Positions 20,803 through 34,109 are shown, counted from the stretch's first letter. The stretch: DNA of 64,000 nt from Malacoplasma penetrans HF-2 (GCF_000011225.1 NC_004432.1:620001-684000), one strand, 5' to 3'. Notes: generated by a model not told the origin, from the letters alone. Translations and numbers: made by a program.

Positions 20803-21777
20803 TTAGTTTTTAGTTTGTAAAGCAGTAACATAGCTTAAAGAAACTACTTCAAATAAACCTGCACCTCTACTTAAATCATTTACTGGTTTATCTAATCCAA
20901 TAATAATTGGTCCAGTTGGTTCAAATCCTGCATATCTTTGTAAAATTTTATAAGAGATATTTCCAGCATCTAAGTTTGGGAAAACAAATACATTTGCATC
21001 TCCACTTCATGTACAGTCTGGACTTTTTTTAGATCTAATTTTAGAATCTACTGCTGCATCAAATTGGATTTCACCATATACATTTGCATGAGGGTTTTGT
21101 GGTAAAGTTTTATAAAGTTCAAATGCCTGTTTTACTTTATCAACAGATTCTCCAGCACCACTTCCATTAGTTGAATAACTTAGCATTGCAACATTATTAT
21201 TTACAATTTTTAATGTATTAACAATGAAATCTACACAGTTATATACAATCTTTGAAAGTTCTTCAGCTGATGGGTTAATAACTAACCCAATATCTGAAGC
21301 AAAAATTGATTTATCTTCTCTTTCTAAAATCATGATACTGTTTACAATACTTCCTTTTTTAGCTTTAATAACTTGTAAAGCTGCTCTTAAAGTATCTTTT
21401 GTAGTATATTCAATTCCACAAATTGCCCCTCAGTTTTCATTACTTTTCACCATTAAACAAGCAAGGTAATTTGGTTCTTTTGAAAGTTTAACAGCATCTT
21501 CATAAGATAAACCTTTTTCTTTTCTTAAATCAAAAAGAAGGTTAGCATATTGTGATAAGTCACTATTTTCAATAACAATAGTTTTCACATTTGCAGTGTT
21601 ATTAAATCCATTTAACTCTTCTTGAGTTCTAAAAATTACTACAACATCAACTAAGTTTTCATTTTTAACTTGAGTTGCAGCTTCTTGAATAGTTTTGTTT
21701 CATCCTTCTGCATATACAATAGTCGGTTTGTAACCAAGTGATGAAACATCTTTTTTAATATTTTGAATAATTTTCAT
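20803..21777 (-). CDS. pta: Phosphate acetyltransferase
   Basis: Pta converts acetyl-CoA and phosphate to acetyl phosphate, feeding ATP production by acetate kinase and linking to the pdh operon in this window. The 324-aa length is normal for the short form. Family motifs: SYSTNGSGAGESVDKV, GEIQFDAAVDSKIRSKKSP, ANVFVFPNLDAGNISYKI and GPIIIGLDKPVNDLSRGA. AAGGAG precedes ATG 21777. The 10-bp gap to the gene upstream indicates co-transcription. No acetate kinase gene is in this window. Confidence 0.95.
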
Positions 21778-21787
21778 GTTTTTCTCC

Positions 21788-22438
21788 TTATTTTATTTCT
21801 ACAATATCTGGGATATTTAAATATTGTTCTAAGATTTTAGTAGTTATTTGAATAACTTTTTCTGGAAATTTATTAGACACCACTGATGAATTAATAAATT
21901 TAATAGCCTCATTAAATAAAGTATTAATCATTTGATCACTTGGCAATATCTTAATGATTGAAACAGTATTTGTCTCATCTTGTCTAAAGGTATCACAAAT
22001 TGGTCCATAGAAAGAATTTGATAAACAGCTTAAATACTCAATTAAATCTTTTTCTTTGATTTTGAAATTTTCCATTAATTCTTTTTTTGCTGTCTCTTTA
22101 AATTTCTTTCAGCTAAAGTTATTTAAATCATCTTGTTTGATTACATAATTTTTAATTATGTATCTTTCATTACCTTCTTTTACTTTTTCTTCTAATTGTT
22201 TTTCAGTTAAAAGTAATTTTTCCATTGAGAATCAAAATTTTAAATTTTGGCTAAAAGAAATATTTTTATTACAATTAATAATTCAATTAGATAAATCATT
22301 TCAAAAAATGTTAATTTTTGAAATGAATTTCTCAATATCAACCTCATCTTCTCCAGTAAAACAAGCTATAGTTTCAGATTTTCCAGTATAGTCATTCAAT
22401 TCTGGTCAGACTAAGCAACTAATTTTATTAGGTTCCAT
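21788..22438 (-). CDS. Hypothetical protein upstream of pta
   Basis: 216 aa, ATG 22438, eight TGA Trp codons in the first two thirds. Soluble, mixed helix/strand, no signal or membrane span. Recognisable phrases include TGKSETIACFTGEDEVDIEKF and KIWF/NLKFWFSMEK-like aromatic patches, but I cannot name the family. It is the first gene of a two-gene unit with pta (10-bp gap), so it is transcribed with acetate metabolism and may be a mollicute-specific accessory to it. Confidence 0.75.
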
Positions 22439-22887
22439 TCATTACCTCTTTTTATAATATAGTCTTAGAAAAATTATATAACTTAAACTTATTTATTATT
22501 AATTTATAAGTATAAGAAGTAATAAGGGGTTTTAATACTTTAATAATCTATAGTATAAAAAAATGCAAAAATTTAATATGAAATTTTAAACAAACAATAC
22601 TCCAAAATATTTTATTAAGGGGTTGATGTGTGGTATAAAAAACTTATAAATTATTATTAATTTATGTTTTAAAAAAATGTAATTAAATCATAAAAAGATT
22701 AATTCCACATATATAGGATGATAAAAACACTATATATAATTACATTAACAACAAGCATAAATAATTAAAATTAATGATTATTTATGACTAAAAAATATCT
22801 TGGCACTAAATAGAAAATATTAATAAAAAACTATTTAAAACTAAGTTAATAAGATTTTATTTATATTTAAAAAGAAGTGGCTAAAGT
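22439..22887. other. Divergent intergenic region, no gene seen
   Basis: About 450 bp of very AT-rich sequence between the divergent pta and PRD-regulator units. No ORF, tRNA or convincing hairpin terminator was seen. Two similar AAGGGGTT stretches (about 22528 and 22617) are the only G-rich spots. It presumably holds promoters for both directions. Confidence 0.5.
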
Positions 22888-24369
22888 ATGTGAAATAAAA
22901 ACAAAGTAGATCTGATGAAATTATTAATCAAAAATGAAATCACAAGTATAGAAGAGATGTCTAAAGCTTTAAACTTGAAAAAACGTTCTATTTATTTTTA
23001 CATAAAAGAAATAAATGATTTACTTAAAAAATACAAATTGAACATTATAAAAAATAAATGAAATGAAGGTTTCACTTTTGAAGGTGATTTTGAATCAATC
23101 GAAAAACTAATTGAAAAAGAATTTTACTTATTCTCTCATGAAGAAAGATTAGGATATATTTGTTTTGATGTTGTAGTTAATAATGCTAAAAAAACAATGC
23201 AAGAATATGCAGACACATTTGGTGTATCTAAAAACACTATCTTTTTAGATGTTCAAAAAGGTCCTAAAATGATGTCTAAATATAAATTAAGATTCTATTT
23301 TGATAAAGAAAAAAATATTTGTATTACGGGACCAGAAACTCAAAAAAGATGTTTTTTAATCCATTATATTAATGATTTTGTTTTAGCAAATGAAGACTTC
23401 ATTGTTCATAAACTATTTAAAGTAAAAGAAATTAGAAGTTCTGAAATAACTGATGTTGTTAGAGATATTGTTGATAAATTCAGAGAAAGTAGTTTATATA
23501 TTAATGAAAAATACTTTAAGTTCTTGATTGCATATTTATCAATTTTGAAAATCTATTACAGAACAAATACAAAAGCATCAATTGAATTATCTAAGTCAAT
23601 AATTGATAATATTAAGAATTCAGCTTACTGAGAAAGTTGTTCAGATTTGTTTAAATATTTTTATGGAGATCAAGATTTAATCCATGAAAAATGTTACTTA
23701 GTATTACTAATGACAAGTGGTTCTATTAATGATAATGGAAAATTCTCAGAAACTGTTTTAGCTTCTGAAATTAAAAATCATTCAGCAGGATTATCTGAAG
23801 CTGTAGATACATTCTTGAAAAATATTAAAGCAAATAATTCAATTCAATATAACCAGGAAAAGAAACTTAAAGCTAATATAGTTGATCACATTTTAAGATC
23901 TTATTTAAGAATTAAGTATTTCTTAATGGGTTCAGAATATTTAAGAATTAAAGATGAATATAAATTTATTTTTAATTTTGTAAAAGAAAATATTTCAGTA
24001 ATTGAAGACTTTTTAGGGGTGAAAATTTTTGATGATGAAATTGGATTAATCTCTTTATATTTCATTTCAGATTTATTCTCAGACAACAGCTCAAAAATAA
24101 GAACAGCAGTAATCTTAACTCCTCATCATAATATTGAATCATTAGTAGAAAAACAATTATTAAGTACCTTTGCAAATTTAGATATTGATAATATTACTAA
24201 TCTAAATGATTTCTATAAAAATGAAGATAAGTATGATCTTGTTTTAAGTGCAATTGATTTACCTAAAAATTTCAATTACCTAAGAATTGGTAAAGTTCTT
24301 TTTGATGATGATAAAAAAGATATCAACATTAAAATTAAAAAGATTTTAGAAGAAAAATCATTGAAATAA
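22888..24369 (+). CDS. PRD-containing transcriptional regulator (BglG/MtlR-like)
   Basis: A 493-aa regulator: an N-terminal helix-turn-helix (IEEMSKALNLKKRSIYFYIKE, about 20-40), a second HTH/Mga-like segment (YADTFGVSKNTIFLDVQ, about 107-123), then two helical PRD-type domains with conserved His (VDHILRSYLRIKYF) and a C-terminal Rossmann-like EIIB-type segment (RTAVILTPHHNIESLVEKQL). Such proteins sense PTS phosphorylation and switch sugar genes. No PTS gene lies next to it, so the target is unknown. ATG 22888; TGA Trp codons throughout. Confidence 0.85.
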
Positions 24370-24380
24370 AATTAATTTAC

Positions 24381-24417
24381 AAATGCTATAAATTTTTAAG
24401 TTTATAGCATTTTTTAT
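24381..24417 (+). terminator. Rho-independent terminator
   Basis: Stem AATGCTATAAA / TTTATAGCATT, 8-base loop, T run, just after the PRD regulator. Confidence 0.92.
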
Positions 24418-24593
24418 TACTTTAATATAGGTATATTAATGAATCAAAATAAAGTTTTAAGTTACTCTTTATTTTAAAATTTATTAATAAAATTAGTCAT
24501 ATTCAAAATATAATAATAGGTTGCTTTTCTTGAAAATTAAATTTGTAAAAAATATAATTATATTATATGTTTTGTGAATAGGAACATTTTTTT

Positions 24594-25859
24594 ATGATGA
24601 ATAAAAAGACAAAGAAAAAATTTTTATTAAAAACAGCTTTTACAGCTTTAATTGCTTCAGCTGCATTACCAATTGCTTTTTCTGCAAATGTTAATCATCA
24701 AGTATCAAAGGTTTCAAATTCATTGAATGCCACAGAAGCTCAAACTAGAACTACTAACAACTTTAGACTTAGTACTTCTAATGCTGCTAATGGATACAAT
24801 GAGTATAGATTATTAGATAGCAGTGGAACTGATCAAGGGATTGGTATTAAAGTTCCTAATTTTACAAACACTTCAGAATCTGCTCAAAATACAGCTAACA
24901 CTATTCTTCAAATGTATTCTGGATTACCTTCAGTTGTTTCAACAAAAGGAGATTCAACTGAATATAGTGACTGATCAATAAGTAATCTTATTAGTATTGA
25001 TGCAACTAAATGACAAACATCAGGAACTAATGTAGCAAAAATATTTAACTTATCTTCTTATTCGACATATAAAAATAACTATCAAAATAATTCTACAAGT
25101 ACAGCAACTCCAACTGCTTTTAATAATTTAGATGCAGACAACACTTTGCCAGCTTTTGCAGATTTAAGAATTAGTGATGATAACACTCAACAAGTAACTG
25201 AAAATTATTTAGATTCATTAGGTTTACTTTGTTTACAAATTACAGTTACCCAAGCAACAAATGCTTCTACCGGTGGTGCTACATGACAATCATTCTATGT
25301 AATGATACCTGGTTTTGGTGGTTCACTTAAAAGTTCAAAAGTAACTAAAAATAATATAATGTTACCTTCAAATTATTATGCATCTGGAGTATCATCAGTT
25401 TCTAATGATAATTTAGTTTCTTATTTAAATAGTAGTTGAGAAAATACAAAAGGTAATGTTTCTAGACCAAACATAACAATCTCAAGTAGAAACAATAATG
25501 CAAGCAGTGGTGAAATGTCATTTACTTCAACATTCTCATTTGACACTAATATTGAAGGATCACAAAGCAATGTGTCTTTAAAAGATAGTTTTAATGGAAT
25601 TGTAGATAGTTCAACAACTTCACTTTCTCAAACTACAAATCAACATATATCAGTAGATGCTGGTACTAATGTTTATGATACTGCTATAAGTTATTCAAGA
25701 ACTTTTGTAAGTACAGGTTTCCAACCATCACCTGTTGTTTCTAACCAAGAAGTTATCATTATTACAAGTGTTATTATTGGTATTATCTTCTGTCTTTGTG
25801 TACTAGCTTATATTGTTTCTTTATATACAAGAAAACTAAGATTTAGAAACTCAATGTAA
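24594..25859 (+). CDS. Surface protein with signal peptide and C-terminal membrane anchor
   Basis: 421 aa. It begins with a basic signal peptide (MNKKTKKKFLLK, then AFTALIASAALPIAFSANV) with no lipobox Cys. About 350 residues of Ser/Thr/Asn-rich, beta-type ectodomain follow. It ends with one membrane span (IIITSVIIGIIFCLCVLAYI) and a basic cytoplasmic tail (YTRKLRFRNSM). The topology is type I: outside-facing and anchored at the C-terminus. ATG 24597 is a second possible start. I do not recognise the family. Adhesion or nutrient capture are possibilities. Monocistronic. Confidence 0.85.
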
Positions 25860-25876
25860 TTTTATTTATTTAATAT

Positions 25877-25913
25877 TAAAAAATCTATTAGTTAAAGCTA
25901 ATAGATTTTTTTT
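25877..25913 (+). terminator. Rho-independent terminator
   Basis: Stem AAAAATCTATTAG / CTAATAGATTTTT, 6-base loop, T run; probably serves both convergent genes. Confidence 0.92.
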
Positions 25914-25930
25914 GATCTTTATAAATAAAA

Positions 25931-26725
25931 TTATTGATAAGTTTCTTTTTTAATTTTTTCTACTAAATCTTCATACTGATTTTCTTTTTTAGAAAATCAT
26001 AAATCAAATTCATTTCCATTAATTAAAGCATGGAAGAAATTTTTATAACTTATCTCTCATTTTTTATTTTTATAAAAATTAGTATTTAAAAAGTCCTTCA
26101 TAGTATCACGCTGTGTAAAACCTTCCATTGGGCATCCGCATGGAACAATTGGCATATTTTCTTTATTAGCAGCTTTAGCAATATCTTTTTCTCTAGCAAA
26201 TATAAAAGGTCTAATAAATCAAATATCTGAACGATCTAAATACATTGATGGTTTAAATGTTGCAATTCTACCTTCATTTATCATGTTCATAAAAAATGTT
26301 TCTATTGCATCATCTGCATGGTGACCCATTGCAACTTTGTTACAATTTAATTTTTTTGCTTCATCAATTAAAATTGCTTTTTTTAATTTAGAACATAGTG
26401 AACATTGAATTTTACCTTTTTTAATTTGGCCTCTCAGAATTTCACCCATTGTGGTTTCTACAACTTTAAAATTAATTCCCATATCATTTCAATATTTAAT
26501 AATAGGATCATATTCTATGTGACATAAATTCATCTTTAAATGAATGCCTACAACATCAATATCTCAATTTAATTCACTCTTTACAATTTTTTTATAAATT
26601 GATAATGCTTTAAGCATTAGCATTGAGTCTTTACCACCACTTACACCGACTGCAATTCTATCTCCATTTTTAATCATATTAAAAGCCTTGTTAGCTCTAA
26701 TAATACTACCAATGCATGTTCTCAT
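25931..26725 (-). CDS. ttcA: TtcA-like tRNA thiolation PP-loop enzyme
   Basis: 264 aa with the ATP-pyrophosphatase P-loop GVSGGKDSM (about 28-36), the cysteine pair CSLC (about 113-116), GHHADDAIETFFMN, and a later Cys (PCGCPMEG). This set is typical of TtcA/TilS-type enzymes, and the CxxC pair plus the extra Cys favours TtcA (2-thiocytidine at tRNA position 32) over TilS. The gene symbol rests on these motifs only. ATG 26725 follows TAGGAAT. Single gene, divergent from the pdh operon. Confidence 0.85.
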
Positions 26726-26909
26726 ATTATTCCTACAATATATAAATTAATTTAACTTTATGTATTATATTAAATAAGATTTTTTAAAAAATATTTATAT
26801 TATTTTTTTTATTTTTCTTTACAAAAACAAAATTTAAAATATTAAATAAACTTAACTTATCTTAATGCTAAAAATTGTGTTTATAATTAATAGTAAAAAA
26901 TATTTACCC

Positions 26910-26933
26910 TTATTACCTTAAATAAGGTAATAA
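26910..26933. promoter_or_regulatory. Palindrome upstream of pdhA (candidate operator)
   Basis: An 11-bp perfect inverted repeat with a 2-base centre (TTATTACCTTA / TAAGGTAATAA), 62 bp before the pdhA start. It has no T run and lies 190 bp from the divergent ttcA-like gene, so it looks more like a protein-binding site or leader hairpin than a terminator. Confidence 0.6.
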
Positions 26934-26994
26934 AACACATAATTGTGGATGGTAAATGTTTTTTGTAAATGTATATATTTATAAGGAGAAATAA

Positions 26995-28074
26995 ATGTTG
27001 ATCAATAAATATACAAGTAAAACTGAAACTTATTCAGTACTAGATATTGATGGGAATGTAACTCAAGTAGGTTATAGAATTCCATTATCTAATGAAGAAA
27101 TTGAAAAAGCTTATTACACAATGGTCCTAACTAGAAGAATGGACGAAAAAATGATTAAGTGACAAAGACAAGGTAAAATGCTTACTTTCCCACCTAACAT
27201 GGGTGAAGAAGCTTTACAAGTTGCAACTTCTATTAGTATGGATAAGCAAGACTGATTTGCACCAGCTTTCAGATCTGCTGCTGTTTTCTTACATAGTGGT
27301 GTTCCAATGTGAAAAATTATGTTGGTATGAAAAGGAAATGAAGCAGGAAATGCAATGCCTGAAGAATTAAACTTCTTACCATTTAATATTCCAATTGGTA
27401 CTCAATACTCTCATGCTGCAGGGATTGGGATTGCATTAAATTACCAAAACAAACCAAATGTTGCTTATACAGTAATTGGTGATGGTGGAACTGCTGAAGG
27501 TGAATTCTATGAAGCTTTAAACTTTGCTTCAGTTAGAAATGCACAAACAATTTTCACTGTTAACAACAACCAATGAGCAATTTCTACTCCAACTTCTAAA
27601 GAAACTGGTCAAATGGATATTGCTAGTAAAGCAATTGCTGCTGGATTAGATTTTATTAAAGTTGATGGAAACTGTTTATTTGCATCAGTTGATGCTATCA
27701 GAGCTGCTAGAGCATATGTTTTAGAAAACAAAAAACCAATTCTTGTTGAATTTGTAACTTATAGAAAAGGTCCTCACACAACAAGTGACAACCCTAGAAT
27801 CTATAGATCTGAAGAATATGAATGTGAACAAGAAAAGAAAGATCCAATTTTAAGACTTGAAAGATGAATGGCTCAAAATGGTCTTTTAGATGAATCTAAA
27901 AAAGCTCAAATCATTGAAAAAGCTGATGCTGAAGTAGAAGAAGCTTACAAAATTATGGAATCAAAATTATCTGTAAGTGTTGATGATGTTTTTGATCATA
28001 CGTTTAAAACTCTTGATGAATCATTACAAGAGCAAAAAAATGAGGCTTTAAAAATTTTTGGAGGTAACAAATAA
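26995..28074 (+). CDS. pdhA: Pyruvate dehydrogenase E1 component, alpha subunit
   Basis: E1-alpha binds thiamine diphosphate and decarboxylates pyruvate. 359 aa with the ThDP fold motif GDGGTAEGEFYEALNFA...NNNQ (about 162-195) and YSHAAGIGIALN. AAGGAG (26983-26988) precedes ATG 26995. Its TAA overlaps the pdhB ATG by one base, keeping subunit synthesis balanced. First gene of pdhABCD, which feeds acetyl-CoA to Pta. Confidence 0.97.
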
Positions 28075-29075
28075 TGTCTAATAAAACGATTCTTGTTAAC
28101 AACATTGAAGCAGTAACAAATGCTTTAGAATTAAATATGGAAAAAGATCCTAGCATCATTGTTTATGGTGAAGATGCTGGATTTGAAGGTGGAGTTTTTA
28201 GAGCTACTCAAGGCTTACAAGCTAAATTTGGAGAAAAAAGAGTTTTTGATACTCCAATTGCTGAAGCTGCAATCATGGGTACAGCTGTAGGTGCTGCACT
28301 TGCTGGATTAAAACCAGTAGTGGAAATTCAATTCTCAGGATTTAGTTTCCCAGCAGCTCAAAACTTATTTACTCATGCTGCAAGATATAGAAATAGAAGT
28401 AGAGGAAGATTTACTTGTCCTCTAGTTGTGAGAATGCCAATGGGTGGAGGTGTAAAAGCATTAGAACACCACTCTGAAGCATTAGAAGCAATTTTTGCTC
28501 ATGTTCCTGGTGTTAAAGTTGTAATGGCTGCTACTCCTTATGATGCAAAAGGTTTATTAACTGCTGCAATTAATGATCCAGATCCAGTAGTATTTTTTGA
28601 ACCAAAAAGAATTTACCGTGCTTTCAAACAAGAAATTCCTGAAGGACTTTATGAAGTTGAAATTGGTAAAGCAAACATTGTAATTCCTGGTAATGATGTA
28701 ACTGTAGTTTCATATGGTGCAAACCTACATGATTGTTTAGCTGCTGTTAACCAATTAAAAGAAACTAACCCTAACATCTCAGTTGAATTAATTGACTTAA
28801 GAACAATTAAACCTTGAGATAGAGAAACAGTTATTAACTCTGTTAAAAAGACTGGAAGATTAATGGTTGTTCATGAAGCTGTTAAATCATTCAGTGTTAG
28901 TGCTGAAATTATTGCAACAGTTAATGAAAAAGCTTTCTACAGTTTAAAAGCTGCTCCAGTTAGATTAACTGGATGAGACATTACAGTTCCTTATGCTTTA
29001 GGTGAACACTTACAAATGGTAAGTCCTGAAAGAATTGCAAAAGAAATAATTTCACTAGCTTCTATTAAAGAATAA
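28074..29075 (+). CDS. pdhB: Pyruvate dehydrogenase E1 component, beta subunit
   Basis: 333 aa, the transketolase-like partner of PdhA. Recognised by VYGEDAGFEGGVFRATQGL, FDTPIAEAAIMGTAVGAALAG, VRMPMGGGVKALEHHSEALE and FFEPKRIYRAF. The ATG overlaps the pdhA stop. TGA codes Trp at 28815-28817. pdhC follows after a 52-bp gap. Confidence 0.97.
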
Positions 29076-29127
29076 AAAAAGTAGTAAAATTATATAGTAT
29101 GTTTTTTTATAAGGATAAATAGTAATT

Positions 29128-30564
29128 ATGTATATTTTTAAATTTGCTGATATTGGTGAAGGGATTCACGAAGGAAAAGTTTCAGACATTCTTGTAAAAG
29201 AAGGTGATTCTGTAAAAGATGGAACAGATTTATTTTCTGTTGAAACTGACAAAATAACAACAGAAGTATCTTCTCCAGTGAATGGTGTGATCTCAAAAAT
29301 TTTAATTAAAGTTGGAGATACAATCCATGTTGGGGATCCAATTTTTGAAATTGATGATAGTAATGGATCATCTTCTTCAGCTGCACCAGCTCAAGCTCCA
29401 GAAGTTAAGAGTGAACCAGTTGTTGTAAAAGAAGAAAAAACTGAACAAGTTCAAGAAGGTGGAGCATCAGTTGTTGGTGAAGTTAAAGTTTCAAACAATG
29501 TTTTACCTTTATTCGGTAGTAACACATTAAATGTTAGTGCAAGTGTTGAACCAACAAAAACAAGAAATGATGATGTATTAGCTAGTCCAGTTGCAAGAGT
29601 ATTAGCTAAAAATAATAATGTTGATATCGCTTTAATAAGTGGTACAGGACCAGAAGGTAGAGTTACAAAAGAAGATGTTGAAAAATACTTATCTTCTTCA
29701 AATCAAACAACTACAACTCAAACAATCTCTACAGCTTCTGAATCTGTTACTGTTGCACCAACTGTAACAGTTACTAAAACTGTTGTGCAATCATCTCCAG
29801 CAACTGCTGTAACTAATGCAATTGTTGCTAATAAAGTTGAATCTACTGCAATCGCTACAATTGTAGAAGGTGACAAAATTCTAGAAATGACATCAATGAG
29901 AAAAGCAATTGCTAATGCTATGAAAAGAAGTTGAAGCAATGCTGCTTATACAAACTTATCAGTTGAAATTGATGTTACAGATGTTTGAGAACAAAGAAAT
30001 AAAATTAAAGATTACATTTTAGAAACTGAAAATGTAAAACTTAACTTATTACCATTCATTATTAAAGCAATCGCTAAAACATTAAAACAATTCCCAATTT
30101 TTAATGCAATTAATGATGATGCTAATGGGACTTTAATTTTAAGAAATGAAGTTAATATTGGAATTGCTGTTGATACTAAAGATGGTTTAATCGTTCCAAA
30201 TATTAAGAATGCTGACAAATTATCAATTATTGAAATTGCAAAATCAATTGCTGATATTGCTGCTAGAGCTAGAACTAAGAAAATCACAATGGCTGATCTT
30301 CAAAAAGGAACATTCTCAGTATCAAATTATGGTTCTTTAGGAATTGAATTTGGTGTTCCTGTAATTAACTATCCTGAAGTTGCAATTGCTGGTTTAGGAA
30401 CTGCTTCTAACAAAATTAAAAAAGTTGGAATCCAAATGGTTGAAAGAAAAGTAATGGTTTTAACTATTGCTGCTGACCATAGATGAGTAGATGGTGGAGA
30501 TATCGCAAGATTCGCTAACCAAGTTAAACAATATTTAGAAAATATTGCTTTCTTATTCGTTTAA
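29128..30564 (+). CDS. pdhC: Dihydrolipoyl acetyltransferase (E2)
   Basis: 478 aa, the core of the pyruvate dehydrogenase complex. Domain order: one lipoyl domain (residues 1-80, modified Lys in VETDKITTE, about 41), a Pro/Ser/Val-rich linker, an E1/E3-binding domain (LASPVARVLAKNNNVDIALI, about 150-185), a long Thr/Val/Ala linker, and the catalytic acetyltransferase domain with ADHRWVDGG (His about 451; the Trp is a TGA codon). Gap of 30 bp to pdhD. Confidence 0.97.
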
Positions 30565-31986
<1,422 letters not shown>

Positions 31987-32013
31987 TAATTTAAATCAAA
32001 ACAAACTTTTTTT

Positions 32014-32045
32014 AAAAAAACACCAAATTAATGGTGTTTTTTTAT
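32014..32045 (+). terminator. Terminator of the pdh operon
   Basis: Stem AAAAAACACCA / TGGTGTTTTTT, 6-base loop, T run. A second hairpin (AAAAGATTTTA / TAAAATCTTTT, 32103-32131) with a short T run lies 60 bp further, before the peroxidase gene. Confidence 0.9.
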
Positions 32046-32180
32046 TTTTACAAATATAACTATTAAAGTCTATATGCATAAAGATTGATTTTAATTAAAA
32101 TTAAAAGATTTTAGCTTGCTTAAAATCTTTTTGTTATATTATCATTAATAAAAGTTTTTCTAATCTTAGGAGTGTTTAAA

Positions 32181-32666
32181 ATGAGTGATTTTTATAAATT
32201 TAAAGTTAATAAAATAAATGGTAAAGAAATTGAATTATCTGAATACAAAAATAAAGTAGTTTTAGTTGTTAATGTTGCTAGCAAATGTGGATTTGTTAAA
32301 CAATATGAAAATTTGGAAAATATGTACCAAAAATATAAGGATCAAGGATTAGTAATTTTAGGTTTTCCTTGTAATCAATTTTTTTTCCAAGAACCTAAAA
32401 CCAATCAAGAGATCTTATCTTTTTGTACAACTAAATATAATGTTACATTTGATATGTTTGAAAAGATTAATGTTAATGGTAAAGAAGCCAATCCTTTATA
32501 TACGTGGTTAAAAGAACAAATGCCTTGAACTGCAAGAGCTAAAAATGTTAAATGAAACTTTGAAAAATTCTTATTAGATAAAAATGGTAATGTTAAATAC
32601 AGATTTGAATCTAAGAAAATTCCAGAAGAATTTGAACAAGAAGTAGTAAATTTAATTAATGAATAG
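32181..32666 (+). CDS. Glutathione peroxidase-family thiol peroxidase
   Basis: 161 aa of the GPx fold: VNVASKCGF carries the peroxidatic Cys, then LGFPCNQFFFQEP and VKWNFEKFLLDKNG, whose Trp completes the catalytic site. As in most bacterial homologues there is Cys rather than selenocysteine, and thioredoxin rather than glutathione is the likely reductant. AGGAG (32168-32172) fixes ATG 32181; GTG 32172 is less likely. One of its Trp codons is the rarer TGG. Confidence 0.93.
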
Positions 32667-32680
32667 ATAAAAGATAAATA

Positions 32681-32730
32681 ATTTAAAATACCTTATAGAT
32701 TATTATAAACATCTATAAGGTATTTTAAAT
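32681..32730 (+). terminator. Long hairpin after the peroxidase gene
   Basis: A perfect 20-bp stem (32681-32700 with 32711-32730) and a 10-base loop. It is unusually long for a terminator and lacks a clean T run, though the arm itself ends TTTTAAAT. Probably the 3' end of the peroxidase transcript. Confidence 0.6.
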
Positions 32731-32789
32731 TTCATATAGTTATTTTTATTTGTTTAAATCTAAAAAAGTGAATCTACTATTTTAGAACT

Positions 32790-32830
32790 ATATTCCTAAA
32801 ACTTCAAAACTTTTAAAGTTTTAGGAATAT
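32790..32830. repeat. 15-bp inverted repeat in gene-free interval
   Basis: Arms ATATTCCTAAAACTT and AAGTTTTAGGAATAT around an 11-base loop, with no T run after it. It sits alone in the 400-bp gene-free interval 32667-33077. Nothing else is seen there except AT-rich sequence and the terminators on either side. Confidence 0.6.
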
Positions 32831-33020
32831 ATTGTATTTAGGTATTTTATTATGAAAATAATCACAGATAAATATTTGAATTGGTTAATTAAATAATAAG
32901 GGTTACTAATATTAAAGACTAAGAATAAGAAGGTAAGGCAAGTTTGAATTTATTATTGTCATTTAAAAGATATCTAGAAAATGATAATAATAACAATATT
33001 ATTAATTTGTATGTAAATAA

Positions 33021-33055
33021 AAAAACCTTTTTAGATGTTTTCTAAAAAGGTTTTT
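33021..33055 (-). terminator. Terminator of the aldo/keto reductase gene
   Basis: Perfect 15-bp stem (AAAAACCTTTTTAGA / TCTAAAAAGGTTTTT), 5-base loop, A/T tails that work in either direction; 22 bp after the minus-strand stop. Confidence 0.9.
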
Positions 33056-33077
33056 GCAACTATTTGATTTATTTAAA

Positions 33078-34109
33078 TTACTTTTTATTATTTTTAAGAG
33101 TCATGTCAAAAAATTGACCCTTTTTGTTATTACCCATAACACCAACTAATTTATGTGGAACATATGGATCACTCAAATATGCTATTTCTTCTTCACTTAA
33201 TTTAATACCAACAGCACTTACTGCTTCTTCTATATGTTTAATTTTTGTTGCTCCAATAATAGGGCTGTGAACTCCTTTGTTCAATAACCAACCAAGAGCA
33301 ATTTGGGTATTAGATAAACCTTTCTTTTTAGCTAATTCTTTAACCCTGTTGATAATTATTTCATCAACTTCTTTTGAAGAATCATATTTTAGTTTAGCAA
33401 TATAATCTGATTCTAATCTTGCACTTGTTTCATTTGATTCTTTTACAAGTCTACCTGAAGCTAATACACTATACGGTGTTAAAGCTACATTATTTTCTTC
33501 ACAGAAAGGAATCATTTCTCTTTCTTCTTCTCTGAAAATTAAATTATAGTGGCCTTGAATACTCACAAATTGAGATCATCCATTTGCTTTTGCTATATCG
33601 TTTGCTTTTTGTAATTGTCATGCATAACAATTTGAAATTCCTATTGCTCTAACCTTTTTAGATTTAACAGCATTGTTTAAACCTTCTAATATATCTTCAA
33701 TTGGTGTGTTGTAGTCTCATAAATGAAGGATATATAGATCAACATAATCTGTGTTTAATCTTTTTAAACTTTGTTCTAAATTTTGTTGAACTCATTGTTG
33801 ACCAGTTATTCCTTTTTCATATGCTTCTCTACTTCTTGGGAAGAATTTTGTAGCAATTACAACATTTTCTCTTTTAGTTAATTCTTGAATAGCTCTTCCT
33901 AGAAATTCTTCACTTGTACCTTCAGCATATACTGGTGCAGTATCAAAGAAATTTATTCCTTTATCTAAAGCTAACTTAATAATTTCTTTAGTTTGTTGAT
34001 AATCTAAAATTCATTTATGAACGCCAGATTTGTTATCTCCAAAACCCATACATCCTAAACAAATTCTTGAAACTTTTAAATCTGAGTTACCTAATTTTAT
34101 ATATTCCAT
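33078..34109 (-). CDS. Aldo/keto reductase
   Basis: 343 aa, a TIM-barrel NAD(P)H oxidoreductase. Motifs: LGCMGFGD, FFDTAPVY (catalytic Asp/Tyr), the active-site Lys in VIATKFFP, YILHLWDY with the active-site His, and C-terminal GWLLNKGVHSPIIGATKIKH (cofactor site). AAGGAG precedes ATG 34109. It most resembles the YajO/YqkF-type reductases; substrate unknown. A 20-bp palindrome 32 bp upstream and a TetR gene next door suggest repression by that regulator. Confidence 0.93.

Noticed and set aside
29718-30287. Minus-strand hydrophobic frames inside pdhC
   Set aside because: Shadows of the Ala/Thr/Val-rich linker and catalytic domain of pdhC, with no ribosome binding site.
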